Shown in pieces: positions 21,341 to 33,394 of a DNA stretch of 64,000 bases. This DNA is from Orbilia blumenaviensis (taxonomy: Eukaryota; Ascomycota; Orbiliomycetes; Orbiliales; Orbiliaceae). A program made the position numbers and the translations under genes. Numbering within the stretch: the stretch's first letter is position 1; the number at the start of each line of letters is the position of its first letter. The stretch is taken from the NCBI GenBank assembly GCA_036872755.1, contig JAVHNS010000003.1:3162001-3226000 (forward strand), given 5' to 3'. The notes beneath the pieces are model-generated. The model was not told the DNA's origin and searched no databases. It saw only the letters and a list, made by a program, of their open reading frames with translations.

Positions 21341-22053
21341 ATGGTATGCAATTAACCTCCATTGACGCATTTGAAAGGTATTTTATGCCAACTTATATAT
21401 AGCCAAAGACAGAGGTCGTCGAAGAGGCGCGGGGTAGCGCAGTTAGACGCGTCTTAGGCATCACAGAACTCCTATCTGAGATCCTATACTTTGTCGGCCT
21501 CTCAAGAACCCCGACAGCGAAAGGAAAAGTGGAAGGGTTCAAATCCCTATCAAAATGCCTCCAAGTCTGCAAAGAATGGAACTACACCATCAAAGGTTTT
21601 TCCAAACACCGAAAGCAGTTGTTCATCGATGACAAGTTGCTCGAATATCCCGGGAGCGAGGTGACCATTTGCGAGCCCTTCGTTCAGGACCTTATCAGGT
21701 GGGCGGAGTGGCGTAGTTACGTTGACGAAGAGCTCTTGGAATACCTCAAGAGACTCCCGGAGAACGTCTACTTCACCCAGCCGCCAGTTCAAGAAGTTTC
21801 ATTCACCTTTTCGACAAGATTTATCCGTTCTCTCCCACCATTGAGGTTTTCCTCATCGCGGTTCGGCTACTGGCATGAGGATACCCTGACATATCGATAC
21901 TATTCCAAAGACGGGGTTAGAGCTTTGCACGTTGCGAAGATCTTGCAAAGGATAGAGATGTATCTGGGGAAGGGCACTATTTTGGGGGTTGCCATTGGGG
22001 TTCCTGACAGCAGGCCCCAGAATGAGGGACTCCCGATTTGGGTTGACTATTAG
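21341..22053 (+). CDS. F-box-like protein, short paralogue
   Basis: The body (21403-22053) is solid; the 5' end is tentative. A one-codon exon ATG (21341-21343), followed by a GTATGC donor and a TATATATAG acceptor, gives a 59-nt intron and an in-phase start MPKTEVVEEARGSAVRRVLG, 217 residues in all. Alternatives are an exon beginning at ATG 21113 or an unseen upstream exon. F-box-like: RVLGITELLSEILYFVGLSR, then FKSLSKCLQVCKEWNYTIKG. Family blocks: QDLIRWAEWRSYVDEELLEY, QPPVQEVSFTFSTRF (about 127-141) and DGVRALHVAKILQRIEMYLG (about 170-189). It is shorter than its paralogues and ends at WVDY. Confidence 0.6.
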
Positions 22054-23399
22054 GGGTTGTGATTGGACGATTTGGAGTCCCTGTGTAGAGCGCTCCTTTC
22101 TTGAGTGGAACTTAGTCGACGCCAGAGGCATACCGGCCCTATTTCTTCTCTTTCTTTTAAAGAGTTTTTATTTTTATATCTGCTAAAGTATCCCATGTAT
22201 TCGATTCCCGCTCTCTCTCATGGCATTCCTTTTTATGTTTTTTATTAGCCCCGTGCGAATGAGCCATAAAAGTCGTTTATGTACCAAAAATGTATATGTT
22301 TTGTACTGTTTTCTAGCCCACCGATCTAAAGTTTTCTTTCTGCTTTTTTTGTCAACGGATTTTCGCAAGAGAGACATCTTACTCGAGGAACCTTTGAATC
22401 AGGGTCTTCGGCTCCCAGAATATGTTTATGTACTAGTCTAGTCTCGAGAAATCTTGCAACAGAAGTATATATCGCATATATATTGCTGCTAGGACTTTCC
22501 CCAGACCCCTTCCGGTGGATATGAGCTCGGATTATATATCGTCCTACATGCTAGGTTATTCTTCCTACCACAGGGATTTCTACTGACAAGTAACCGAGGC
22601 GTGCGTGTGTGTCGAACCTGCCACGCCATACAAAATAAGACACACGCCTCAAGAAGGAAAAATGAGTGTATACCTGGAAACTTAAGCCCGAATGTAATGT
22701 ATGTACGTAAGTATATCTGTAGCATCAACTTCTCGACTATGATACCCACATGGCTATAATTATAACTCTATGAGATGACAGTATACTGTCCACAACTATA
22801 CGATTTGGGAGATTTCCCGGCCTAAAGAGCATACCCACTTGAACCAAGTACTAATATTCATACCAAGATATCACCAACCGGGAGTTTTCATAGTATAGAT
22901 TTTATGCTAGCACGCACTAGGGCACTGCAGGCAGGAATGGGCATCCAGAACCTGCCACGCTTTTCCACCTAGCGCCGGTAATTGCACGAATCGGTTCAAA
23001 GCATCCCCAGAACCCTAATTACGGTGTTTCTTAGTTTAAAATAGTCCGCCCAAACTAATTCCGTCTCGTTTCATGCAAACTGATCCAGGATTCCCTCGAG
23101 GTCTTAGGAGGTTGACTGTACAAATGGCATCTTGTCCTTAGACCTGTTTTGAACCCCAATGCACACCATTCTATTTTAATCTTGGTTAGTCTTTGTTGCG
23201 TATTCGCTTTTATATCCACGGTCTAACTTCTGAGGCTGGAACCATAGGCTTGGACGCCACCTTATTCTCCAATCTCACCGAGGTTCATCCTCCGCTTCCA
23301 TAACGCCGATGTACCTGAGTACGGTCCTCAACGTATTCAATATCATGGGCCTATTGTCCAGCTGCTACATTGACCATATTGACGGGCGGCTGAGAATCG
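22054..23399. other. intergenic, no supported gene
   Basis: AT-rich 3' flank of the F-box-like gene with several TATATA tracts. No motif-bearing frame. Confidence 0.5.
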
Positions 23400-23830
23400 G
23401 CCCCCCGTCTACTCCGGAATTTTGAGCAACAGGTCCCACGGCGTCGTTGCTCTATATATATACTACAATACTCCCAACGCGCAGGAGGGAAGCACAACGA
23501 AGGGGGGTTCCCCTTACGTTAGGGGCCACCCTTGCCGGGTGGCACCCGCCAGAATAGCGGCTAAGGAGCTTATACCTTCGCCAGTTTATGTGGTAGCAAG
23601 CCTTCTTATGCATGTATATATATAAGCCTAGAGGACGGAACCCTCTAAGCGCCTGGGCTTGAGATCTCAAATGACACCCAAATCGATATATCACGCGATA
23701 CACCGAATGCGATGTTGAGATCGAGCTCATGCCGAGCGTGAAGCACACGGCAACACATCTTCTGGACAAAATAACACACGACCGTCTCTGCTGGCTACAA
23801 GATTGGTCGCAGTTCCTCCCCACGTAGGGC
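23400..23830. mobile_element. possible LTR-like or other repeat-derived segment
   Basis: A stretch unlike its surroundings. A GC-rich core (23501-23550) is made of nested short inverted repeats (GGGGTTCCCC, CCCCTTACGTTAGGGG, CCACCCTTGCCGGGTGG) and is flanked by two TATATATATA blocks (23454-23461 and 23617-23624). The density of small palindromes next to TATA-like blocks is what fungal LTRs often show, but I found no flanking duplication, primer-binding site or retroelement coding sequence. It could be an old solo LTR or an unrelated repeat. Confidence 0.25.
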
Positions 23831-24599
23831 TAGTTAGAGGGCCCTTTAAGAGCGCTTACCACGAGGAACGCAGTTTACAAAGAATTCGCAATATCATATA
23901 CATATGCGACTGTATACCTTTGCCAAAGATGCGGGGTCCGGTATGGTGAACCGGCCCCATAAAGTGGGCTGAGGGGTGTCGACGGAACTGGCACTTGGTT
24001 TGGTCCAGCGAAGCTGGCCAATCTGTTTAAGAAGTCCTGTCATACTACGATTCGGGGGTATGACTCGATACGACGAGTGGTTTGTGTGACGATGGATATG
24101 TGGCAAAAGGGAACATGTTTGGGCGGACGAGATATACGATAATAACAGTATGTACGACCTCCAGATTGCGGTAGCGTCGGTGGATGGCTATTTAACAATA
24201 TGCTCTTTACGTAGGACCTTCTGCTAGGAATGAAGTTCTATCTTTTATTTGCCTAGAATAATGTTGTCTTGTAAATAATTAACTGCGTACTTCCTATATT
24301 AAAACCAGCGCCCATCGTATGAAGCGTAGAAATGGTTATACTTAGTCGATCTTGGGAAAAGGTTACCTCGTCATCTCATGGCAGGGATTGGATAAAGAAA
24401 CCTACTTTTACGTGAAGCGGCCTAGCAGATGCAAATCATTTAAAAACTGCCTCGAGGTATTATGTGGCGTCGGCAGCAGTTTACTACGTTCCGCTAGCCT
24501 GCTCACCTGCCAAATATTAGACGATGACAGCGAAACACAACTTCGTCGAGCCACAGGGTAGTTTCCGAGATTGGACAAGACACAAACACTACGAAGAGT

Positions 24600-24616
24600 G
24601 GGGGGGGGGGGGGGGG
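24600..24616. repeat. poly-G tract (17 G)
   Basis: A homopolymer run of 17 G in noncoding DNA; length may be a sequencing artefact. Confidence 0.8.
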
Positions 24617-27600
24617 TGGCGAATCAATTAAGCTTTGGCGACAGGTGGAAGTTGGAGTCCCACAAGAATGGTGCAGAATCCCGGATAGAGCTACCATGAA
24701 CGAAAAACTTTCCTATAAGTGCTCTGAGGGGGTATTCAAAAAAAAAACAAGCATGAGCAAAGGAAGGTATAATTCCAACCGGAGTGGGAACTAGAGTTTT
24801 CACTCAAACGTTAATATAATGGACTGTGATACAACCGCGGTAGCGCAAATACTAGGCAATGTACACATATGGTCGGGAATGCATTACGAGACCATCTGTG
24901 AACGAAAACTACCCGAGCTCGCCCCAACCACTCTATATATACGCAGATGTTACGCGAGCTAGTCGCAATAGACATCCCAGGGACCAGAGAGCCGGGACAC
25001 AGTAGCACAGACCAACACTTATCATGTCTGACCCGATTCATCGTCCTCAAGGACCGTCGGTCTAGGAATCCCCGAGTTGGGCATGATTGACTACAGCACC
25101 TACCTATGCGCAATCTATCCGAAATTCAATGATGCAGTGAGCCTTTCAGATCAGCCATCCCTCTAGAATGGTCTTGTTGGTTTAGACTCCAATGATCATC
25201 TATAACACAACGCACAATCAATCACCAAATGACCATGTGCTGGCTGCGTGATTAGCCCCTGCACCTGAATTACAGCCTCATAACCCCTAGTACTCAAGGT
25301 TTCCGACTGTGAATTGCCTAGTTGTCTCCACAATTTGTATCCGATTACTAAAATTGTGGCCGTTTCGTTAATTATTCGAATACCCAAGCGAAAGTCAGGG
25401 TATCTTACGTAAAATTCAGACGAAGTGCTACTGTCAGACTCAGAATATTATGTGTGGATAGTGAAAGAAACTGTTTCTTGAAGGCTAAGAGAGCGCCTCC
25501 AGATACACAGGGTCTCTTCAAATTGTCTGAGGACGCCTGGCTCTGCAGAATTTTAAAATTTCAGTTTTGGCCATCATGCACGTAATACTATTTTAAAGTA
25601 GTCTCATTGTGCGACCAAGGGTGGTGTCACTGCTGTGTTATTAGTTCGTCAAGGGTGTAGAACTAGCGGCCGCGTCATTCACCCCTAGTCGGCTTGGGTA
25701 TATCTAGATATTGCACCGGATAAAGAAAAGAACCCCACGATAGTAGATTCCTTTAAAGTTCTAGAGCGACAAACACCCTGCCACGTCCGCTGGCCTGCGA
25801 ACCCGTGAACACTCAACCTCCTTCTGAACGAAACACCCTGGTGTTCCATGCTCAGAGTAGTGGCGAGGACCATTGGAAGATGCAAATCATCCTTCTTTCA
25901 GGGTTCCGAATTGCAACAAGGCTGTCTATGAGGCGGTCGGGATATCGGATGGGATGAAAACCTCTTCCTACAAACAAATCCCTATTAGTTTTGACTCTGA
26001 ATAGATGGGCCGAGAGGCGGTAGCACCTACAGTAGAAAAACGTTTACCACCTATACGATTTGTAACTGATACCACGGCAATCTACCGCTTAAAACTGCAT
26101 ATTGACAAAGTATCATAAGTGTAAAGTCAGGAATCTATGGAGCAAAAGTTCGAGAAGGAAGACAAAGGGAGACCAGGATTCCGGAGTCAGGTGAACTATA
26201 GCCTGATTTTTGGCCTGGCAGGCCCAGTGCAAAATAAAATACCTAGCACAATTAACTAACCAAAAAGAATCCTCTGGCTGCGCGCACGGGCAAGTTAAGT
26301 GCGGCTGATGGCGGGCGGTAGAAGCCAGCTTGCCTATTCATAGACCCGTGTTGTTGGGTGTTGGTGAATCCAACCTGCAGAAATGCAACAAAAGAGGCAC
26401 ACAACACATGTTTGCGAGGCCAGTAATATCCTAATTGGGCCGATGACACCAGCGGAGACAGATCCGATTGGTCGCCACATCATCCAAAGGATTTGTGGCT
26501 GAACAGACCGAATAACTAGTGCATGCAGAGTACATCGCCGATGAAATATGAGGATGCGAGATAGATTAAAAAGGCCCGAAGGTTGCATTGTTATGATAAG
26601 AGTATGCTCACCTAACAAGGACAAACAAAAAAAGCTGGGGAACCTTTGCGGGGTAAAGAACTGATTCGAGGAAGGAGATGTTTGTCTCCTTGATTGATTT
26701 AATTTCAAATCCCGAACTAACATGTTAACAGGGTTCAGACTCTATCGTTATCCCGAGAACGAGGGGGTACATAGCGAGATATGTGCATACCAGACGTACC
26801 ACAGGCGAATACGATGCAAACCTGCGAGCAACCTGAAGGATTTCTTCAGCCCTGCCCTGCTTTCATGCGTCCCACATTCTACCAATACCCCTGTCCACGT
26901 GTCTGGTGCTCAGTCATCCCACCCTGACTTGTTCGCTAACTATTGATAAGGGCTCGAACGTTGTCATTCGACTGGAAATCGATTTTGGGGAAGGAGTATT
27001 GATACAACGACAAGCAAGGACTGGTTGCATCAATTTATGCTACACTAAAGTCGAAGCTGAAACTTTTAAATCCGTAAAATTTGAGATTAATAGAAAGAAA
27101 GCACTCAGAACCTATCAGAAGCATCGGGCTCGACGCGGCCATTATCTAGGCGAACTTGGAATGTATTGCGCTCCTTCGTTGATTGTTTGATGCAGAGGCC
27201 ACCCACCTGGGTTGGGAAAAGAAAATACAACAAACTCTAGGACTCTCCGCCACAACCACATTGGTGCTATCGACCTAGCTCTTCTGGGAAACTGTGAACT
27301 CAATGCAGCACGCAGCAAGCCGATATTAATATTGTGACGTAAGTTAAAACCCGGACGGCCAGGCTTTCCTAGAATCTCCCTAGTCTTTCCCCGCGTTTTT
27401 CGAATTGCGGCCGGTAGCCAGCGCCAGATATCTTCCTCTTGGCTGAAATGTTGGGCGGCCCTGCATCTGGTTGGAAACTTCTGTTGGACACGGCAACCTC
27501 CGCTGCGGCTGTGCCTGTGTAACATGGTTCTCAGAGTTCGACGTCGCTTTGCATCTGCCCCCTGCTGGTATGCACACTTGCTGCCGGACGGCTTGCCCAA

Positions 27601-28661
27601 TGACTACTCAGGAACCAGGAACATGCATATGCTGGGTCAAAAATTGGCTCGCAGACTGTCAGCAAGGGTTTTCGTTTGCGAAAATGTATTAATGGAAACT
27701 TGAGCCTGGCAGATGCGACCGCAGGCTCAATAATTCGGTCCTCGTGGATCCTTTGTATGTCGACTAGGTCTGTTTTGATGGTGCGGTTAGAAACTCACTC
27801 GCAGTCCCACGCTGGAAGTCCCGCCTATTCGGGAATCAACTAGCATAGCCCTGTCGACCGGTTATATCGGAGGCTACAGCTACGCTAACATGTTGCATAT
27901 TTGCTCCCCTGTAATCAGTCCTGGTTGGTCCTCACCAAGTTAGGAAGGAAACCGAACCCGAAATCTCCACGGGTGACTGCTTTGCAACAGCTCCATAGAT
28001 ATCGCAGAGTAGATTGGTGGTAGTACTCTTACGGCTGAAGGGTAAGGAGGTCATGGAAGCAAGGATGTTATCCGCAAAATACCTACGCAATCACAAAGGC
28101 CTGATATCGATAATTTCACAGCTAGTCCAGTAAAGCTCCAACAGCCATTAAGCTCCTAGCCTTTCCGAAAGTCGAATTGGTGAAGTTCTGCGTCTTGATT
28201 GCATATTTTAGCGCACCAAATATCCCAAACTGTAGGAGAAATTGTTCGCAACATTCCACTAACCGTGAGCTTTCCTTTTTCGTTTCGTTCTAGCGGCCTT
28301 TTGCACCCTGCGGGGATTTTATATCATTAATTTCCTTGATCTTGGCTTGCTTTTTATCGAGACGAGGTTCAGCTTGTATCTTTATAATTCAGAACGGTTG
28401 GTCTCCGCGGCCAATATAGCATTTCAGCCCCCAATGCAAGGCAATTTTTAGAATAGCTCTCCCGACACCGGAAGCTAGTTGAATGAATGGGAAGAGAAAT
28501 TAGACCCAGTAAAACAAACCACGGTGCATCATGCGTGGCAAGTCGCGAACCGTCCACGGGAGAACTGTGCGGCTGGACATGTTAGTGACTGGTTCTGTGC
28601 CGCCCTGTGCTCTACAGGCTTCACTAATCAGCCAGAGCTTCATCCCGGAGCCAAATTTCTA

Positions 28662-28667
28662 TATAAA
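28662..28667 (+). promoter_or_regulatory. TATA box of the 28790 gene
   Basis: TATAAA in TTTCTATATAAAGGTCG, 123 bp upstream of the ATG, followed by a CA/CT-rich leader (CTCATCTCTCAATCTTA). Confidence 0.5.
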
Positions 28668-28789
28668 GGTCGAGTATTGGCAAGATTTGACCGTCTTCAT
28701 TCACCAGCTTCAAGCAATAGTTCTCAAGAAACAATATACTTCACTAGCAATCTGGTTCTCTTTACTCATCTCTCAATCTTATTTTCATC

Positions 28790-29783
28790 ATGAGATTCAC
28801 CACCGCTCTTGTTTTGTCCAGCGTGCTCTACGCCGCTGAGATTGTTTCCGCTACCGGATCCCCTTCTGGTTGCAACGCGAACAACTGTTTGAGAGGTATG
28901 TTTTGATTATAACTAAGGCGTCAAGTAACCATTTTCATGGCGGAAAGATGCTGATCAGTCGATTATAATAATGTAGCTGTCAGGGCTACCGCCTTCCCAA
29001 CTCGCCCAGGTACTGCCGACTGCTCTTCGTTCTTCAGCACCACTATTGAGACGAAGACGAGGTAAGCCCAAAACCCTTGCTTCTATGAATCTGGCAAAAT
29101 AGACGCTAAGTTTCTACTACAGCACCGAGGATGTTGGTGGAGTTATCACTACCGTCACTTATCTCGAAACCACCATCCCCACCCATATCCCAGCCTATGC
29201 ATCTGCTTGCGATGGTCCAGTCAAGTATTCCAGCGCCTGCTCCTGCATTGGTGTCACCCCAGTCACCACCATCATCCCGCCAACATGCGCTCCTGGCACA
29301 TTGAGCTGCAACGGTGGTGCTTGCCAGGACATTTTGAGCGATCCTGAAAACTGCGGCGCTTGCGGCAACAAGGTATGTTTAAGCATTCCCCTTTCCTCGT
29401 TTATTTAGGGTATCAACCACACAATACTGACAATTAATTAGTGCGAAGCTGGTGCCTCATGCTCCAACGGGCAATGCTCTGTACCCACTTGTGACGGTTC
29501 TTCCTGCGGCAGTCTCAACGGCTGTGGCTCTGACTGCTTCTGTTTCCGCGAGGCTGGTGGCAATGGATTCTGCGGTCCCAACGTCCCTTGTGCGCCACTC
29601 AAAGATTGTGCTTCCAATGCTGAGTGTGAGATCGGCGAGGTTTGCGCTATTAGCACTTGCTGCAACAGACCAGTTTGCTTGAGCTCATGTGCCCTCGCAC
29701 GCAGATCTCTTGACGGAAACTTCCTCGGCTCTCGCGATATCGAGGACGGATGGACCGGTGGTCAACCCGCTGCTAAGTTTTAA
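28790..29783 (+). CDS. secreted Cys-rich protein, four exons
   Basis: Model: exons 28790-28895, 28977-29061, 29123-29372 and 29442-29783, giving 260 residues. Introns are 81, 61 and 69 nt with GTATGT, GTAAGC and GTATGT donors and TAG/CAG/TAG acceptors, all in phase. Start context is CATCATGAGATTC. Signal peptide at about 1-21 (MRFTTALVLSSVLYAAEIVS). The mature protein is rich in Cys: SGCNANNCLRA near the N-terminus, a Thr-rich middle (TTVTYLETTIPTHIP), then ACDGPVKYSSACSCIGV, NCGACGNKCEAGASCSNGQC and CCNRPVCLSSC. The CGxCGNxC block is common in extracellular fungal proteins. A dibasic ARRS site lies near the end. Likely extracellular or wall-associated, stabilised by disulfides. It has no catalytic motif; an effector-like role is possible but not shown. 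Confidence 0.85.
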
Positions 29784-30434
29784 ATGGTATATTTAATGGG
29801 TTATGGATCGCATGATGGATAATGTAATATCTAAAAGCCTGTAATGGTATATTTAAGATACCACCCTTGATGTTACCAAAAAGCTATGAGGCATATGCGG
29901 GGTTTAAGTTTTATTGTTCCTGGGGGGTTTCGCAACACTCTTTAACAATGTTGGATTTTTTGGGCATGGATTACCACCAAATTAATTACACACTTTAGTA
30001 ACAAATTCAAGGCCAGAATTGCTGTTACAAATTATTTTTACCAGAATTCCGTAGCATCAGTGATTTCAGTCTATTGACTACGAAATGTGTTCAGCCTGAA
30101 GTTCATTATTAGTACATGTATCAGTGTTCTAGGACCCGGAATCGATTTGCGAAAAACTTAAGGGCTTAGGCCTGACCAGGGATATATATACTGTCTTATG
30201 GGCTGAGACTACCATCTTACCAAAGTTATGGTCAAATGGGTTCACCTTTGTGCACTGTCACCTGCCGCATATAATATTCGGTAACGGTGCCCTTAAAAAT
30301 ATCCACGTACGTGTGCAAGCCGATTACCTACAAGTTAAACTGTCAGAAATCTGGCGGACTCGCTCCCCAAACCAATCATCAGGTAATCACCCTCTATTCC
30401 ATACAATAATGGGAATCATTTCTTCAGGGCGCTC
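29784..30434. other. intergenic between convergent genes
   Basis: 3' flanks of the secreted protein and of the minus-strand F-box-like gene. A short imperfect direct repeat (GTAATGGTATATTTAA / AAATGGTATATTTAAT) lies at 29782-29857. No gene. Confidence 0.5.
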
Positions 30435-31717
30435 TCAGCTTATGGCTAGCCTCTGCACAAGAGACATGAGATGGTCAGGTTGCCAACACTGACCTAGAAT
30501 CCCCATTTCGACCACCTGGACATCCTTCCTGACGCTCCATACGATTGCTTCCTCGATAACTTCTTCTCTGTCACCTTCATAGTCCCAATTTCGGCAAAAC
30601 CTTCCCCTTCTATCTAAAACTCTATTAGGCAGCCTCTCATACTTCCATCTCGTATTACTCCACTTGCGGATATACTCCAGTCCATGCCAGCCGAATCTCC
30701 AGAATGCCCCCTGATTATCCCGCCAGTCCTGCGATGCCCATGTGAACAACTCTTTCCAAATATCTGGCAGTCGATCTGTCGGTCCGTCTTCTTCGTATAC
30801 TAGCTCAACCTCTCGGATAGAACCGTTATCCAGCCACCGGAAAGCCTCCAATGCAAACCAATAAATATAGTTGTCCATCGGAGTTTTGTTTCCTCTCATA
30901 GTGACAGCTACTGTGGTTAGGAATCCGCAATATTGGTAGAGATGTGAGAGTCCAATCCACGATAATGATTCATTAACCGAGCCGTAAACGTTGTCAGCCT
31001 TCGGGCCCCAATATGTCTCCTCGGTACGATCCCCAAGAAAATTTCCCTTGGTCATAAATATAGATCGTATACCATCTGGTAGTAGAGTTCGTCGCATCGT
31101 AGTCAGGGTATTTGCCATCATTCCGCCAAATATTGCACGGCCTTTTGAGAGATGATAGTTGAACTCTAAGGTACAAGATTCGCGCCGAGTGCACCAAAGA
31201 AATTCAGCGAGTATCATTGGTCGCAGGCATTTCCGGAGCCGTACGAGTAATATCCGACGATAATCGCTTGTCCATATTAGTGTTTCCATAGTAAAGAGGC
31301 GTGATACGAGAAATAATTCCCTTGGGACGAGGTTTTTGGCTTCTGGGATGGAGATAAAGGCGGCACAGGGGAGCTCTTTGTTCTATTGAGAGTTAGTGTT
31401 TGTTTGCCTGTAGTGTGCTTTACATATAATGGATTATTGAGATTATGTCACTAGATACATACCCATTCATACGAGACTTCATCGGTGGCACCGAGGCGTT
31501 CCATCTCATCGCGCCATTCTCGCGTGTGCATTGGCGAGCAGTAAGTCAGTGTAAGAGGTACGTCTAGTATAACCTGGGAAAATATCAAAAAGCGAAGCTC
31601 GCCAGGCAGCTGGAACAAACTACTCGATGATTAGAACAGAGTTAGCTCCCCATAGTCACATTTATTAGCAGTGGGAATGAAAGCTTACAGTGGTATATAG
31701 AGCTCCACTCCTGCCAT
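30435..31717 (-). CDS. F-box-like protein, three exons
   Basis: Model: exons 31717-31689, 31619-31463 and 31382-30435, 377 residues. Intron 1 (31688-31620) has GTAAGC, CTAAC/CTAAT branch sites and a tandem GAGTAG acceptor; using the first AG (exon from 31622) adds one Ser and keeps the frame. Intron 2 (31462-31383, 80 nt) has GTATGT, CACTAAC and CAATAG. Start MAGVELYIPLLFQLPGELRF, with the F-box-like motif LPGELRFLIFSQVILDVPLT. A region with W, Y and R follows (KNLVPRELFLVSRLF). The long last exon contains SWIGLSHLYQYCGFLTT, GSIREVELVYEEDG and WRFGWHGLEYIRKWSNTRW. I recognise no named domain after the F-box. The short first exon just before the F-box resembles the 19185 gene. SCF adaptor by inference. 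Confidence 0.7.
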
Positions 31718-33394
31718 AATGATATCGTGGCCAACAACCACAGGATAGGTACGCTTAATTACTGTTGTGTTCGCTAGAAAAAACGTCAATAGAGTATTTA
31801 GATTCGCGAAGGCATTGATTCAATGGAGATCTGGAGAATACTAAATGAACTAAGTATATTTTTGATGCACTTTTGTAGTCAATTAATTTTATAAATTTAA
31901 TATATGAATGCAATAATTATAGGAGCAGCGCTATCCACCGCCTATCCGGTGCCCATACAAACACCGTATAAAAGTCATTTATATTTAAGTTTTGATCGAA
32001 AACAATTGGCCGTGCTCAAAGACTATGTTGGCAGTGTGCATGTTTCCCTTATAACGGGGATATGATTTTTAAAATATGGTATAAGTATGGACATAAAGCA
32101 GAACTCCGGGTTTTAATTGTACAAATTCCTTAAAAGAGGCCTAAAAGTTCTCCACGGTACTAACACTGTTGCAATACAAATTTATAGTCTAACAATTCAT
32201 GGGTAGCGGCTCAATATTTGGCATATTTTGGCCCCGCGTAGTGGGCCGGTAGGTCAAAAATATGTTAGATGAATATCCTTACATACCTAAGTAGGTAGAT
32301 ACCTAGGTATATAGGTACCTACCAAGGACATAACGTAACTGCACGGATATTCGCATTCCGATACCCGGCGAGAATATCATTGAGTCAGACTGCCGGACAC
32401 ATATAGACGCTTCTCTAGCTGTGCTATGTTTCTAATAAAAGAAGAAACAGGATAGATGTATAGCAAGTTTTTTTTTTTTTTTGTTGTTTTTAGCCTGGGC
32501 GAACCCGTGAACCAGCCTCGACGAAGTGGCCTGGCCTGGGTACAGGACAAGTATTATTTTCTAGGAGGCTGGCCTGGAGGTATCCCAAAGTTGACATCGA
32601 CACGAGAAAAGCCTTTCACCAGCCACACCCTGGTAGCAAAGACACAGCCACCACCACCATGATCCATGATGCTGCGCTGCGCTGCCGCCTCGCACGTCGG
32701 ATTCCCCGACAAACCGTTAACCGTTGATAGCGTGTTTTAATAACGGATAATATTATAGCTAAGACCTGGTGGCACGGTTTCGGGAACATGCTTTTACCAA
32801 GATGCAAGCACGGAACCTTGTTTTTTTCGGCGTCAAATCCCAAAATGGGATATCTCTTGCATTGGAATGCATGTATCACGACATTTAAGGCTACAATTAT
32901 ATCAGTTGGTTACGGTTCCTACAGAGTGCGGGCCACAACACAGGCAAGTCCATGCGAGAAAAAAAACCTGGTCGAGTAAAGACGAGGCTAACCAGTTTCA
33001 CGGTTGCATTGGCCATTGCAGCCGAAACTGGCGACGCGAAGGCGGGAAGTCTAAATGGTTCGTTGGTTACTTTATAGTTATTGTTGGCAAACCTAGACGA
33101 CTTTATTGTACGAGCCGGGCCAGTACAGCATACATATACCTAGGTATATCTTTGACTGGTTAGTCGGGTAAAGAGAATGTTGAATAGTATACCTAACTAT
33201 GCAAATAAAAAAAACGAGATGACTTTTAGTAGTTCCTACATGAATGTATCAATTTGGATACGGAATTCAAGAAAACGATAGGGGCCAGCCCCGATACTGG
33301 GTATATACGCTAATACAAGTAAACCGCCTGGCAGATTCCACTGTGATATGCCGTGAGCGAAGATCTGGGAGTATAGTAGTGGCACAATGACAAA
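31718..33394. other. intergenic, no supported gene
   Basis: AT-rich. It includes a cluster of AGGTA/TACCT palindromic motifs at about 32284-32324 and a T-tract at 32467-32482. Small frames only. Confidence 0.5.

Larger units (their letters stand above)
23831..28789. other. long gene-poor stretch
   Basis: About 5 kb with many 60-150 codon frames on both strands but no motif, splice structure or codon bias that convinces me. The 94-codon frame at 26906-27190 (DKGSNVVIRLEIDFGEGVLI) is the most protein-like but has no recognisable family. It includes a 17-G run at 24600-24616. The right end is the promoter of the 28790 gene. Confidence 0.45.

Noticed and set aside
21428..21470. A-box-like TAGCGCAGTTAGACGCG on the plus strand
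   Set aside because: No B box or acceptor stem follows, and the sequence is inside the open frame of an F-box-like gene.
27142..27600. 152-codon minus-strand ORF
   Set aside because: Composition is unlike a protein (Arg/Cys/Trp scattered), no motif, and GC-rich background can keep frames open by chance.
29195..29665. minus-strand ORFs opposite the secreted protein
   Set aside because: Antisense shadows; the plus-strand gene has matching introns, a signal peptide and Cys pattern.
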